NCBI GenBank assembly: GCA_036309765.1
Contig: JAXJTE010000231.1
Location: 1-64,000 of the forward strand
DNA from: Caryophanon sp036309765
GTDB lineage: Bacteria; Bacillota; Bacilli; Bacillales_A; Planococcaceae
Reading direction: 5' to 3'
Length of the DNA: 64,000 nucleotides
Shown piece by piece: positions 54,305 through 63,173 of the stretch (positions within the stretch are counted from its first letter, which is position 1; each line of letters starts with the position of its first letter). Position numbers and translations under genes: made by a program. The notes under the pieces are model-generated. The model did not search any database. It was given only the letters and a program-made list of their open reading frames with translations, and had not been told where the DNA came from.

Positions 54305-56086
54305 TTAATGCTCAATCGGCAGCTCAAATGTAAATGTAGTGCCGACGTTTTGAATACTGTCTACTCTAATCGTACCATTATGTGCTTCGACGATATTTTT
54401 TGCAATCGCTAAGCCAAGCCCTGTGCCACCTTTACCGCGTGTACGTGCTTTATCTGCTTTGTAGAAGCGTTCAAACACAAACGGTAAATCTTCTTTTGGA
54501 ATGCCTTGCCCTGTGTCGCGTACTTCAATACGAGCTGTGCCGACTTGACGCCAAACAGACACTTGCACCGTACCGTCTTGTGGTGTGTAGCGTAGGGCGT
54601 TGTCAATTAAGTTCGTTATTACTTGCTCGATGCGGTCCTCGTCCATTTCGATAAAATAGTCGTCTGTATATTCGGATACAAAGCGTAGCGTTACCTGCTT
54701 CTCGCGGGCAATTTGGCTAAATTTGTACGTCATGCGCTCAAACGTTGACGCGACTGGTAAAAAGTCTTTGTACAGGCGCATTTTGCCCGATTCTGTACGT
54801 GCAAGCGTTAATAAATCCGAGACGAGACGGTTCATGCGCTGTGATTCGTCGTAAATAATGCGAATCATTTCGTCCTTTTCTTCCTCGCTTTGCACGACGC
54901 CGTCAATAATTGCCTCTGAGTAGCCTTGTAGCATCGCAATTGGTGTGCGCAGCTCGTGCGATACGTTCGATACGAAATCTGCACGCAGCTTATCTAATCG
55001 GTGCTGCTCCGTTTTGTCACGAATGACGACAAGCGCCCCTCGCACTGTGTTGCCGCTATATAACGGGCTAAGTGAAATAATTAAGTAGCGCCCACCAATT
55101 TCTACGCGCTCTGATAAATGATCTTCAAAATGCAGCACGTGGTCGAGCATATGATACAGCTCTGGTGGTAAATGCTTCGTCGATTCGTCGTATGCTTTTT
55201 GTGCGTACCATTCTTGCAGCTGCTTTTCGGCAAGCGGGTTCGTCACTAAAATCGTCTCGTCGCGGTTAAACGTAATGACTGCATCGGTCATTGACGTTAA
55301 AATGCTTGAAAGCTGCTCTTTTTCTTGGTTACTGACTTCTAAATGGTGATGTACTTGACGCGCCATTTTGTTAAAAGCAGTCGCAAGCTGTCCAATCTCG
55401 TCGTTACCTTTATATTCAACTTTCGTATCAAACTTGCCTTTTGCGACTTCGAATGCAGCCTCTCGCATACGACGCAGTGGCAGCGTAATGCGGCTTGATA
55501 AGAAGAACGCAAAAAACGTCGTCAGCACGAATGCGATGATGGCAGAGATAAAGACGATGCGTGTCGTTTGCGTCGTCGCCTCACGTAGCGCTGCAGGTGA
55601 TTCGTAAATAAAAATTGCCCCGTGTTCCGCCGTTTCTGCATCAATTGGGAAGCCAAGTACCACGTATTTTTCGATGCGGTTTTCTTCGATATTTGACGGC
55701 AGCATCATTTCGCGCACGATCGGCTGATTCGTTACGTACACATCGTCGAATTTATTGCTCGTAAAAATTTCTGTTTGAATGCGTTCTTGATTAATGCCCT
55801 CTTGCACTGAAAACGCAATGTTCATTTTGTCGGTCGCAATGAGCGCGTTCGTGTGCTGTGGTAAAATGTCTTGCACAATCGTTAACGTACGTGCAGGGTC
55901 CTCATTGTCGTCAATGAGCTTTGCAATCGTCGTCGCGGTTTGACGCAAAGAGCTCTCAGCTTGCTCGGTATGGTAGTCTTCTAAAAACTCCAGCATCAGC
56001 ACCGTAAAAACAAATACAATAAATGAAACGAGAAGCAATATGGTTACCCATAGCTTCCCGACTACACTTCGCCATATTTTATTCAT
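54305..56086 (-). CDS. resE: Sensor histidine kinase ResE
   Basis: ResE phosphorylates ResD in response to oxygen limitation or redox state. The 593-residue protein has two membrane segments (about 12-34 and 175-195) around an extracytoplasmic region, then HAMP (about 196-248), a PAS-like part (about 260-350), HisKA with the phospho-histidine in VSNVSHELRTP near 373-383, and a HATPase domain (NALRYTP, DTGQGIPKEDLP, GKGGTGLGLAI). It overlaps resD by eight bases. Confidence 0.93.
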   Translation of the reverse strand: MNKIWRSVVGKLWVTILLLVSFIVFVFTVLMLEFLEDYHTEQAESSLRQTATTIAKLIDDNEDPARTLTIVQDILPQHTNALIATDKMNIAFSVQEGINQERIQTEIFTSNKFDDVYVTNQPIVREMMLPSNIEENRIEKYVVLGFPIDAETAEHGAIFIYESPAALREATTQTTRIVFISAIIAFVLTTFFAFFLSSRITLPLRRMREAAFEVAKGKFDTKVEYKGNDEIGQLATAFNKMARQVHHHLEVSNQEKEQLSSILTSMTDAVITFNRDETILVTNPLAEKQLQEWYAQKAYDESTKHLPPELYHMLDHVLHFEDHLSERVEIGGRYLIISLSPLYSGNTVRGALVVIRDKTEQHRLDKLRADFVSNVSHELRTPIAMLQGYSEAIIDGVVQSEEEKDEMIRIIYDESQRMNRLVSDLLTLARTESGKMRLYKDFLPVASTFERMTYKFSQIAREKQVTLRFVSEYTDDYFIEMDEDRIEQVITNLIDNALRYTPQDGTVQVSVWRQVGTARIEVRDTGQGIPKEDLPFVFERFYKADKARTRGKGGTGLGLAIAKNIVEAHNGTIRVDSIQNVGTTFTFELPIEH

Positions 56087-56813
56087 TCACGACCTCGAAT
56101 TTATAGCCGACGCCCCATACCGTAACAATCATTTTCGCGGCGTTTTCAGATACGCGGTTTAGCTTTTCGCGTAAACGTTTTACGTGCGTATCAACCGTAC
56201 GTAAGTCGCCGAAGAAATCATAATGCCACACTTCTTTTAATAGCTGCTCACGGTCAAATACTTTGTCTGGTGATTTCGCTAAAAAGTATAGCAGCTCGTA
56301 CTCTTTCGGTGTTAAGTTCACTTCAATGCCATCTGCTGTAACGCGGTGTGCATCGTGGTCAATCGTTAGGTGCGGGAATACGACTAAATCTTTTGAAGAC
56401 GACGGATTGACAGTCGGTGCAAATGCCGCGGAACGACGTAAAATCGCTTTGACGCGCAACACGACTTCACGCGGGCTAAACGGCTTGACGATGTAATCAT
56501 CTGCCCCAAGCTCGAATCCTTGTACGCGGTTTGCTTCTTCCCCTTTCGCCGTCAGTAAAATAATTGGCGTCGTTTTCTTTTCGCGCAGCTCGCCGCACAT
56601 TTCAAGCCCATCTTTTTCCGGCATCATAATATCTAATAAAATACAGTGATAATCAAAGTCTAGCGCTTTTTGCAACGCTTGCTCACCATTTTCAGCTTCT
56701 TCAACGTGGTAGCCTTCACGCTCTAAATACATTTTTAACAGACGACGAATACGATCCTCGTCATCTACTACTAAAATCGTAATATTTTCTGACACAAGGC
56801 AAACCCCTTTCAT
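56079..56813 (-). CDS. resD: Response regulator ResD
   Basis: ResD is an OmpR-type regulator of aerobic and anaerobic respiration genes. The 244-residue protein has a receiver domain with the phosphorylated aspartate in LLDIMMPEKDG near 58-68 and a C-terminal winged helix (LTPKEYELLYFLAKSPDKVF, RTVDTHVKRLREKL). The ATG at 56813 has AGAGGT upstream; a GTG at 56795 follows AAAGGGG and would give MSENITILVVDDED, so the start is uncertain by six codons. Confidence 0.93.
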   Translation of the reverse strand: MKGVCLVSENITILVVDDEDRIRRLLKMYLEREGYHVEEAENGEQALQKALDFDYHCILLDIMMPEKDGLEMCGELREKKTTPIILLTAKGEEANRVQGFELGADDYIVKPFSPREVVLRVKAILRRSAAFAPTVNPSSSKDLVVFPHLTIDHDAHRVTADGIEVNLTPKEYELLYFLAKSPDKVFDREQLLKEVWHYDFFGDLRTVDTHVKRLREKLNRVSENAAKMIVTVWGVGYKFEVVNE

Positions 56814-56858
56814 ACTTACTTACCTCTCATTTTACATATTGTTGACACAAATGAAAAG

Positions 56859-56927
56859 AGAAAGAGCGACAATGCCCGATAAATCAGCGCTTTTCATGAA
56901 AAAAGCGCATACATCTGTCGCTCTTTT
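56859..56927 (-). other. Long nested hairpin upstream of resD
   Basis: On the minus strand AAAGAGCGACA pairs with TGTCGCTCTTT about 45 bases later, with an inner stem GCGCTTTT / AAAAGCGC. A U- and C-rich run TTTCTCTTTTC follows. It could be a second terminator or an attenuator before resD. Confidence 0.6.
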
Positions 56928-57021
56928 ACAATGAAAAGTGCGAAATGTTTCATAACCTTTCTGATATTTTTGTGAAATCTGTATAAAACAATCGACAAAA
57001 AAAGAGAGGGCTGCGTGTATA

Positions 57022-57148
57022 GAGGCTGCTGAAAAACTAAAAAACGCGGAAATTCATTGTAATTAACTTTGAATTCCGCGTTTTCCTATGTAATAAAAGT
57101 CGATTTATACTAAAAGAATTAGCGTAAATCGACTTTTTCAGTGCCCTC
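57022..57148. mobile_element. MITE-like element inside the resABC terminator
   Basis: The 127-base element has imperfect inverted ends (GAGGCTGCTGAAAAACT and GAGGGCACTGAAAAAGTC) and is flanked by a 9-base direct repeat GCGTGTATA (57013-57021 and 57149-57157), a likely target duplication. It has no ORF and contains two strong hairpins (AAAACGCGGAAATTCA and AAAGTCGATTTA arms). The inverted ends resemble those of Bacillales insertion sequences, so it is probably moved in trans. Confidence 0.85.
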
Positions 57149-57173
57149 GCGTGTATACAGCACCTCTCCTCGT

Positions 57174-58352
57174 TTACGCCGCGTATGAATGCAGCCCAGC
57201 AATAATTAAGTTCACTGCAACTAAATTAAACATAATAATGACGAAGCCGACAACCGCAAGCCACGCTGATTTTTTCCCTTCCCATCCTTTTGATAGACGA
57301 AGATGTAAAAAGGCGGCATAAAACAATGCGGTAATGAGTGCCCATACTTCTTTCGGGTCCCATCCCCAATAACGTCCCCATGCTTGTTGCGCCCAAATCA
57401 TCGCAAATAATAGCGCACCGAGCACGAAAATCGGAAAGCCGATCACGACAGCACGGTAGCTAATTTCATCGAGCAGCTGTAAGTTAACGCGCTGAAATAG
57501 TGGCTTACACATATTCGTAATCGAGCGACGTGCACGTAAACGAATGAGTACATATAGCACTGTACCGAATAAAAATGCCCACGTCACGGTCGTTAGCTTT
57601 TTCGCATTAATGACTGGTGGTGTTTCAACAAGCGGTGTAAACGTATCGTCTAGCTGCTCGTATTCATTCATCCCCCAAATGGCAGGCATCGTGTACGTAA
57701 TGCTCGCCTCTTTGCCTTCTTTGTCGATGTAGTTAAAATTGGATTCATATTGCATCGATGAGAACGTAATCGTCGCAGCCACGAAGCCGACAACGACGAT
57801 AAGCGTATACATAATGCCCTCTAGTACGATTGACTCTTTCGTACGCTTGTTTGTATCGACATTTTTTAATAAATAAATGAGCCCTGCAACAGCACCGATC
57901 GCAAAAATCGCCTCACCCATCGCCGCACAAATAACATGAATCGTAAGCCAATTTGATTGCAGCGACGGCACGAGCGGTGAAACGTCGCGGTCAAACATCG
58001 CCGCATAACCAATGACTAAAATGGCAAGCGGCAGCGCAACAACGCCAAGTGCAGGCAGTCGGTACATGAAATAAATGACTAAAAATGCGCCGACGATAAA
58101 CATGCCAAACGCTGCGGTAAACTCAAACATATTGCTGACGGGCGCGTGCTTGACGTGAATCCAGCGCGTCATGAAGTAGCCGACGTTTAAGATGAACGAC
58201 ACGACCGTAATTGCGACAGCGTACGTTTCCCATTTCGTGCGCGGTCCTTTTTGTGCAGACTGCTTAATGGCGCCACCAAATAATAACGTCGCCACTAAAT
58301 ATCCGATAAATGCACTAAATAATAAATAGCCACTTAGCTGTAATAGCGTCAC
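57174..58352 (-). CDS. resC: Cytochrome c biogenesis protein ResC (CcsA/CcsB type)
   Basis: ResC is the haem-handling membrane partner of ResB in system II cytochrome c maturation. The 392-residue protein has about eight or more membrane segments and the tryptophan-rich haem signature WAQQAWGRYWGWDPKEVWAL near residues 316-335, with histidine-containing loops. It is directly after resB, overlapping by four bases. Confidence 0.93.
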   Translation of the reverse strand: MTLLQLSGYLLFSAFIGYLVATLLFGGAIKQSAQKGPRTKWETYAVAITVVSFILNVGYFMTRWIHVKHAPVSNMFEFTAAFGMFIVGAFLVIYFMYRLPALGVVALPLAILVIGYAAMFDRDVSPLVPSLQSNWLTIHVICAAMGEAIFAIGAVAGLIYLLKNVDTNKRTKESIVLEGIMYTLIVVVGFVAATITFSSMQYESNFNYIDKEGKEASITYTMPAIWGMNEYEQLDDTFTPLVETPPVINAKKLTTVTWAFLFGTVLYVLIRLRARRSITNMCKPLFQRVNLQLLDEISYRAVVIGFPIFVLGALLFAMIWAQQAWGRYWGWDPKEVWALITALFYAAFLHLRLSKGWEGKKSAWLAVVGFVIIMFNLVAVNLIIAGLHSYAA

Positions 58353-59983
58353 TGCGCATCATCCCCCTTTTGTTGTTGCGGTTCCTCGTCTAGCTGATCG
58401 ACGACGTGCGGTAGCTGCACCGCTTCTTCTAGTCGCTTCATATCCTTTTGCATGCTAAACCAGTTTTTATTCGTATGCGCTGCGACGTATAGCGTATCGT
58501 CTTGCACAAGCAACCAAATGCGACGGTGCTGCCAATACGAGCCCATTGCGACACCGATTAAGAAAATAATACCGCCAACGAATAAAATCGGAATCGTGTG
58601 GTCAAGGCGAATCGTTAAGCCCGAAATGTCCGTAAACTCCGTTGACACGAAGCGCATTTGATACACATTATCCCCGAGCGGCTCCATCGTTTGCTGAATG
58701 CCGACGAAGCTCGTTTCGCCATTTGGTTTGTCTGGTGTAAACATTTTAAATAGAAACGCTGGATTTGTCGGGAAGCGTGAACCAGTTTGTGGCTCGCCCT
58801 CCTCAAAGCCTGTAAAATGCGGATAATAGCCGATGATGTCAATGCGTGTTTGTTCATCGATAACGTACGACGTTTCTGGATTGTATAAATCAATCGTCAC
58901 TTCACCGAGAGATTGCTGCGTCTCTTTATTCGTCAGCGCAAACGTCATCGTCTTCAGCTCATCGTTTAAGCGATAATCCATTTGATAAAACGCATAGCCC
59001 GCTTCCTTTAACGGGTGATTGACGCGAATCGCATATTCCTGCACGACTTCTAAGTTCGACGTATCACCAGGCAATGCGCCCTCTGGCTGTTTATACAGCA
59101 CGACGTTCGTTTGGAAGTTTTTTGCGACCGTGTTGACGCCTTGCTCTGCCATTGATGCCGTTTGCTCTTGCTCATCATGCAGCTCTAAAATAAACTCTTT
59201 GTTTTCTAAAAAGTAGCCGTCCATACCTGGCACCGCTGCAATTTGACCTTCGCGCGCCCACATCGAGTCGTCCACGTACATGCCTGGTACGACGCGCAGC
59301 ATCACTCCGCCTAGAAAAATAATTAAGCCGACGTGGTTCACGTACGCCCCGTAGCGAGCGAAGCGGTTTTTTTCCGCAAACACCGCGCCGTCTTCTGTGC
59401 GTACATTATATTTCATTTGTTTGAGCGTATCGGTAGCTTGCTGTAAGTCAACGTCATTGCTTCCTTGTGCAAATAGACGCTGACGCTTTAAAAAGCTCGT
59501 GTGCCGCTTCACACGCTGATTTGTTAATGATTTATGTAACGGAATGCCGCGGTCTAAGCTTGCGACAATGATCGACACGCCGAGCAAGCCGACGATGACT
59601 TGAAACCACCACGTCGTATACAAATCAGCAAGCCCGAGCGCGTAATAGATTTTGCCAAACGTGCCGTATACATTTTCATAATACGCACCTGCATTTTCCT
59701 CCGTAGCAGGAATGAAAAACGCTTGCGGTAAAAATGTGCCGATTGCCGCAGCGACGAGCGTAATGACGATGAGTGAGACGCCTACTTTCACGCTTGAGAA
59801 AAAGTTCCACACTTTATCGATCCACGACGCATTGTACGTTTTTGAGCGTACAGCTGAGCCTTCATAGCGCATATCGGCTACTTTCTTTTCCTTTTCTTCA
59901 TCCGTTAGCGGCCTGCCACATTGTATACATAAATGCGTGCCGTACGGATTTTGCTGTCCACATTCACACGTGTTCGTTTTCAT
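58349..59983 (-). CDS. resB: Cytochrome c biogenesis protein ResB
   Basis: ResB (Ccs1-like) works with ResC to deliver haem and assemble cytochrome c. The 544-residue protein has membrane segments (about 70-90, 118-140, 208-228, near 455-475) and a large extracytoplasmic domain between. Its N-terminus carries a probable zinc ribbon, CECGQQNPYGTHLCIQCG (about 6-23), which is not universal in the family. It supplies the cytochrome c of qcrABC. Confidence 0.92.
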   Translation of the reverse strand: MKTNTCECGQQNPYGTHLCIQCGRPLTDEEKEKKVADMRYEGSAVRSKTYNASWIDKVWNFFSSVKVGVSLIVITLVAAAIGTFLPQAFFIPATEENAGAYYENVYGTFGKIYYALGLADLYTTWWFQVIVGLLGVSIIVASLDRGIPLHKSLTNQRVKRHTSFLKRQRLFAQGSNDVDLQQATDTLKQMKYNVRTEDGAVFAEKNRFARYGAYVNHVGLIIFLGGVMLRVVPGMYVDDSMWAREGQIAAVPGMDGYFLENKEFILELHDEQEQTASMAEQGVNTVAKNFQTNVVLYKQPEGALPGDTSNLEVVQEYAIRVNHPLKEAGYAFYQMDYRLNDELKTMTFALTNKETQQSLGEVTIDLYNPETSYVIDEQTRIDIIGYYPHFTGFEEGEPQTGSRFPTNPAFLFKMFTPDKPNGETSFVGIQQTMEPLGDNVYQMRFVSTEFTDISGLTIRLDHTIPILFVGGIIFLIGVAMGSYWQHRRIWLLVQDDTLYVAAHTNKNWFSMQKDMKRLEEAVQLPHVVDQLDEEPQQQKGDDAQ

Positions 59984-59994
59984 GTAAAAACCCC

Positions 59995-60555
59995 TTATCG
60001 TTGCGACATTTGTGCAGTAGTAGCGCCTGGCTTAATCGACTCCATATGCGCAGCGATTTGCTGTTCGCTCATTTCGCCTGTAATAATATTTGTGACGACG
60101 CCAAACTCATCGATTAAAATCGTTGCCGGTAAATGAATGATGCTATACGCGTATTTCACATCCCCTGTCGTATCGATTGCTACAGGGAACTTTAAGTTAT
60201 GTTGACGCATGAAATTTTCGACTTCAAACGTCGATTGCTCGATGTTTACCGCTAAAATTTCAACACCTTGCTCCTCGTACACCGCATATTGGCGCGTCAT
60301 CGCAGGCATTTCTTTTTTGCACGGCTCACACCACGTACCCCAAAAGTTTAAAAATACCCCTTTGCCGCGATACTCCGATAGCGTGCGCGTATTCCCTTCT
60401 AAATCAACGAGCGAAAAATTAGGTGCGTCGTCGCCAATTTTGAGCACTTTCCGCTCGCCAACGCCACCGCTATTGACGATTGCATACACAATGGCGACCG
60501 CAAGCAGCGCTAAAATACTTCCACGCATGATACGGCGCTTTTTCTTTTTATCCAT
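59995..60555 (-). CDS. resA: Thiol-disulfide oxidoreductase ResA
   Basis: ResA reduces the haem-binding cysteines of apocytochrome c outside the membrane. The 186-residue protein has an N-terminal anchor (about 12-30) and a thioredoxin fold with the active site WCEPCKKE near residues 77-84. The ATG at 60555 has AAAGGATG upstream; a longer reading adds nine residues. It begins the resABC genes, after rluB. Confidence 0.93.
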   Translation of the reverse strand: MDKKKKRRIMRGSILALLAVAIVYAIVNSGGVGERKVLKIGDDAPNFSLVDLEGNTRTLSEYRGKGVFLNFWGTWCEPCKKEMPAMTRQYAVYEEQGVEILAVNIEQSTFEVENFMRQHNLKFPVAIDTTGDVKYAYSIIHLPATILIDEFGVVTNIITGEMSEQQIAAHMESIKPGATTAQMSQR

Positions 60556-60649
60556 CAGCTCACATCCTTTATGTACGTCCATTACTAATAGTATAGCAAA
60601 AAGTAATAATTACTGTTAATTAAGCGCATTTATTCTCGAAAAACATATA

Positions 60650-60688
60650 AAAGATGCTGAATGTCACATGACACCCAGCACCTTTTGT
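60650..60688 (-). terminator. Terminator of rluB
   Basis: GGTGCTGGGTGTCA pairs with TGACATTCAGCATC, then TTTTAT on the minus strand; it begins at the gene's stop codon. Confidence 0.72.
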
Positions 60689-61422
60689 TATCCGATTGTT
60701 CCTGTTTCCGCTAATACGCGCAGCTGCTTCACTTCATGCTTTGAAAGTTGACGATATTCACCTGGTGTTAAGTTCCCTAAATCAAGGAAAGCGAAACGCT
60801 CACGCTTTAATTTCACAACAGGTGTGCCGATTGCTTCAAACATACGACGCACTTGACGGTTACGCCCTTCATGAATCGTAATTTCACAAATCGCTTTGCC
60901 TGCTGTTTCGTCAAACGACATCATGCTCACTTTCGCTGGAGCCGTTTTGCCGTCTTCTAACTTAATGCCGCGCTGTAATTTTTTTAAGCCGTCGATCGTC
61001 GGAATGCCTTTTACACGCGCCACGTACGTTTTATCAATTTTGAATTTCGGGTGCGTCATTAAGTTCGCAAACTCACCGTCGTTCGTAATTAATAATAAAC
61101 CAGACGTATCGTAGTCAAGACGACCGACTGGGAAAATACGCTCGATGACATGCTTACCGAAAATGTCGATTACCGTTTGACGACCTTTATCATCTGTTAC
61201 CGCTGAAATGTAGCCGCGTGGTTTATATAGTAGGAAGTATACTTTATCTTCGTTTTCTAATTTCACACCGTTTACTTCAACTGTATCTGAATTCGATACT
61301 TTTGTGCCAAGCTCTTTGATAACTTGACCATTTACTTTTACTTTACCTTCTAAAATTAACTGCTCTGCTTTGCGACGTGATGCTACACCTGCATAAGCAA
61401 TTACTTTTTGTAATCGTTCCAT
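60688..61422 (-). CDS. rluB: 23S rRNA pseudouridine synthase (RluB family)
   Basis: RluB makes pseudouridine at position 2605 (E. coli numbering) of 23S rRNA. The 244-residue protein has an S4 RNA-binding domain (about 2-50, RLQKVIAYAGVASRRKAEQLI) and the catalytic GRLDYDTSGLLLITNDG near 101-117, with the catalytic aspartate, and EGRNRQVRRMFEAIG. It follows scpB by 79 bases, with no dacB, spmA or spmB. Confidence 0.94.
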   Translation of the reverse strand: MERLQKVIAYAGVASRRKAEQLILEGKVKVNGQVIKELGTKVSNSDTVEVNGVKLENEDKVYFLLYKPRGYISAVTDDKGRQTVIDIFGKHVIERIFPVGRLDYDTSGLLLITNDGEFANLMTHPKFKIDKTYVARVKGIPTIDGLKKLQRGIKLEDGKTAPAKVSMMSFDETAGKAICEITIHEGRNRQVRRMFEAIGTPVVKLKRERFAFLDLGNLTPGEYRQLSKHEVKQLRVLAETGTIG

Positions 61423-61501
61423 CGTTTCACCTCATTAAATTCGTACATCTATACGTCCCATGTACGCCTTACGTTTTGTGCCGTAAATAACTAGTATACC
61501 G

Positions 61502-62086
61502 CTAATTCGTGTCGTTTTCAAAAGCTTCTTGGAATTTCGTCATAAATAAATCTGCTTCGGTGCTCGCTTCCTCGACTTCAGCGTCTGGTAATGGCGGCAG
61601 CTCGCGCAAATCATTCAACCCAAAAAAGTTTAAAAACTCACTCGTCGTCCCGTATAAAATCGCGCGTCCCGTTCCTTCTACGCGACCGATCTCTTGAATT
61701 AAGCCTTTTGATACGAGCGTTTGAATTGGACGCTCACATTTTACGCCGCGCAGCTCCTCCACCTCAACACGCGTAATCGGTTGCTTGTAGGCCACGATTG
61801 CTAGCACCTCTAAAGACGCCTGTGACATCGATTGCGTCGACGGGTTTTCAACAAGCTTTTGAATCGTTTCTGCCATCGACTGCTTCGTCACGAGCTGATA
61901 CGTCCCCGCAAGCTCCTTAATCGTAATGCCGCGCGTATCGTCTTCATCGAGCTGCTGCTTTAGTTCAGCAAGCTGCGTCGCTACTTCTGCTTTATCGCGC
62001 TCTAAAATGACAGCAAGCTGTGCAAGTGTCAAGCCATCATCGCCCACGACAAATAATAAACTTTCCATTTTACTCTGTATCGTCAT
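61502..62086 (-). CDS. scpB: Segregation and condensation protein B
   Basis: ScpB is the winged-helix kite subunit of the Smc-ScpAB condensin. The 194-residue protein shows the duplicated winged helix with SQASLEVLAIVAYKQPITRVEVEELRGV near 88-115 and GRAILYGTT near 145-153. The ATG at 62086 has AGGAG ten bases upstream; a TTG three codons earlier is too close, and an ATG just past the scpA stop would shorten the N-terminus. The gene overlaps scpA. Confidence 0.92.
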   Translation of the reverse strand: MTIQSKMESLLFVVGDDGLTLAQLAVILERDKAEVATQLAELKQQLDEDDTRGITIKELAGTYQLVTKQSMAETIQKLVENPSTQSMSQASLEVLAIVAYKQPITRVEVEELRGVKCERPIQTLVSKGLIQEIGRVEGTGRAILYGTTSEFLNFFGLNDLRELPPLPDAEVEEASTEADLFMTKFQEAFENDTN

Positions 62087-62840
62087 CGTCTTCAAACTCC
62101 TCTTTTATAAGCACCACTTGTAAATCATCGAAATTATGTGGCTGCTCGACCATAATCATTTGGCGCTTCATCAGCTCCAGCAGCGATAAAAATGTCACGA
62201 CAAGCTCACTTTTATCCTCATACGGAAACAGCATCGAAAACATCGCCTTGCCTTCACTTTGCTGTAGTGCTGTCACGACGCTGCGCATTTGGGCTTTAAT
62301 CGAAAATTCCGCACGCTTTACGGTCGTTTGCACAGGCGCACGTAGCTGTTTACGGCGCAGCATTTTTTGAAACGCCCCGAGCATGTCGTATACGTTAATA
62401 TTCGGGTCAAATAGCTGTAGCTGCTCGACCGATGCTAAATGCGATAAGTCAGTCGGTGAGCGTGTAAAACTACGCGCTCGCTCCTCTTCTAGCTGTTGTA
62501 AGCTTTGCGCTGCTTCTTTATATTTTTTATATTCAATTAGTCGCGCAACAAGCTCTTCACGCGGGTCAGGTGCGTCAAGCTCAAACGTCTCGTCCTCAAG
62601 CTCCCCTTCATGAATCGGCAGCAACATACGACTTTTAATGGCCAGCAACGTCGCAGCCATTACTAAATACTCGCTTGCTTCATTTAACTCAAGCTCCTTC
62701 ATCGCGTGAATATGCTCGATATATTGCGATGTAATTTGTGCCATCGGAATATCATATATATCAATTTCCAAACGGTGAATTAAATGTAATAATAAATCAA
62801 GCGGGCCGCTAAATGCATCGACCTTTACTTCATATGTCAT
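62070..62840 (-). CDS. scpA: Segregation and condensation protein A
   Basis: ScpA is the kleisin that bridges the Smc heads. The 256-residue protein begins with the N-terminal kleisin domain (VDAFSGPLDLLLHLIHRLEIDIYDIPMAQI near 7-36), has a flexible charged middle and a C-terminal winged helix (AEFSIKAQMRSVVTALQQ, FLSLLELMKRQMIMVEQ). The ATG at 62840 with AGGATGG upstream matches the family start; a longer reading adds six residues. Confidence 0.94.
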   Translation of the reverse strand: MTYEVKVDAFSGPLDLLLHLIHRLEIDIYDIPMAQITSQYIEHIHAMKELELNEASEYLVMAATLLAIKSRMLLPIHEGELEDETFELDAPDPREELVARLIEYKKYKEAAQSLQQLEEERARSFTRSPTDLSHLASVEQLQLFDPNINVYDMLGAFQKMLRRKQLRAPVQTTVKRAEFSIKAQMRSVVTALQQSEGKAMFSMLFPYEDKSELVVTFLSLLELMKRQMIMVEQPHNFDDLQVVLIKEEFEDDDDTE

Positions 62841-63173
62841 GTAGATCCATCCTGTCATTGTTAATCAAAACTATTCGTTTTCCTACGTGTGTTGATTAGC
62901 GAAGAATCGGCTGATTGTGCTAAGCGACTCGCTTTCCTGGGGCTCGGCTCAAGCCTCCTCACCGCGAGCGGTTGCGGGGTCTTGAGTCACGAGCTTTTCC
63001 CCTAGGAGTCTCGTCGCGCACGCTCAGCTATTATAATGTTATCGGTCATTCAAATTAAGAAAAAAACGATAATTCAACTGTATAACAATGGCTAATCAAC
63101 ACACTTTTTAAAATTCCCTCCGCTTTAGCGAAGCACGTTTATCTCATTTTAGTATAGAGGAAGTGAACGACAA
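62841..63173. other. Intergenic region between scpA and DUF309 gene
   Basis: This 333-base gap between divergent genes consists mainly of element E. The outer parts should hold the two promoters. No small gene was recognised. Confidence 0.6.
62888..63103. repeat. Element E: GC-rich repeat bounded by 13-bp inverted ends
   Basis: TGTGTTGATTAGC at the left is the exact reverse complement of GCTAATCAACACA at the right, 216 bases apart overall. The core (about 62920-63015) is the reverse complement of repeat A, with CGAGACTCCTAGGGG, CAAGACCCCGC and GAGGAGGCTTGAGC on the minus strand. The right end matches element D over 20 bases with one mismatch. Confidence 0.75.

Larger units (their letters stand above)
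56814..57173 (-). other. Intergenic region between resC and resD
   Basis: This 360-base gap holds a long nested hairpin (56859-56927), a MITE-like insertion (57022-57148) and the remains of the resABC terminator around it. No gene was seen. The resD promoter should be in the proximal 50-60 bases. Confidence 0.75.

Noticed and set aside
54271..54310. Hairpin beyond resE as a terminator
   Set aside because: AATTCAAAAG/CTTTGAATT pairs but no U-run follows on the minus strand, and it abuts the riboswitch start.
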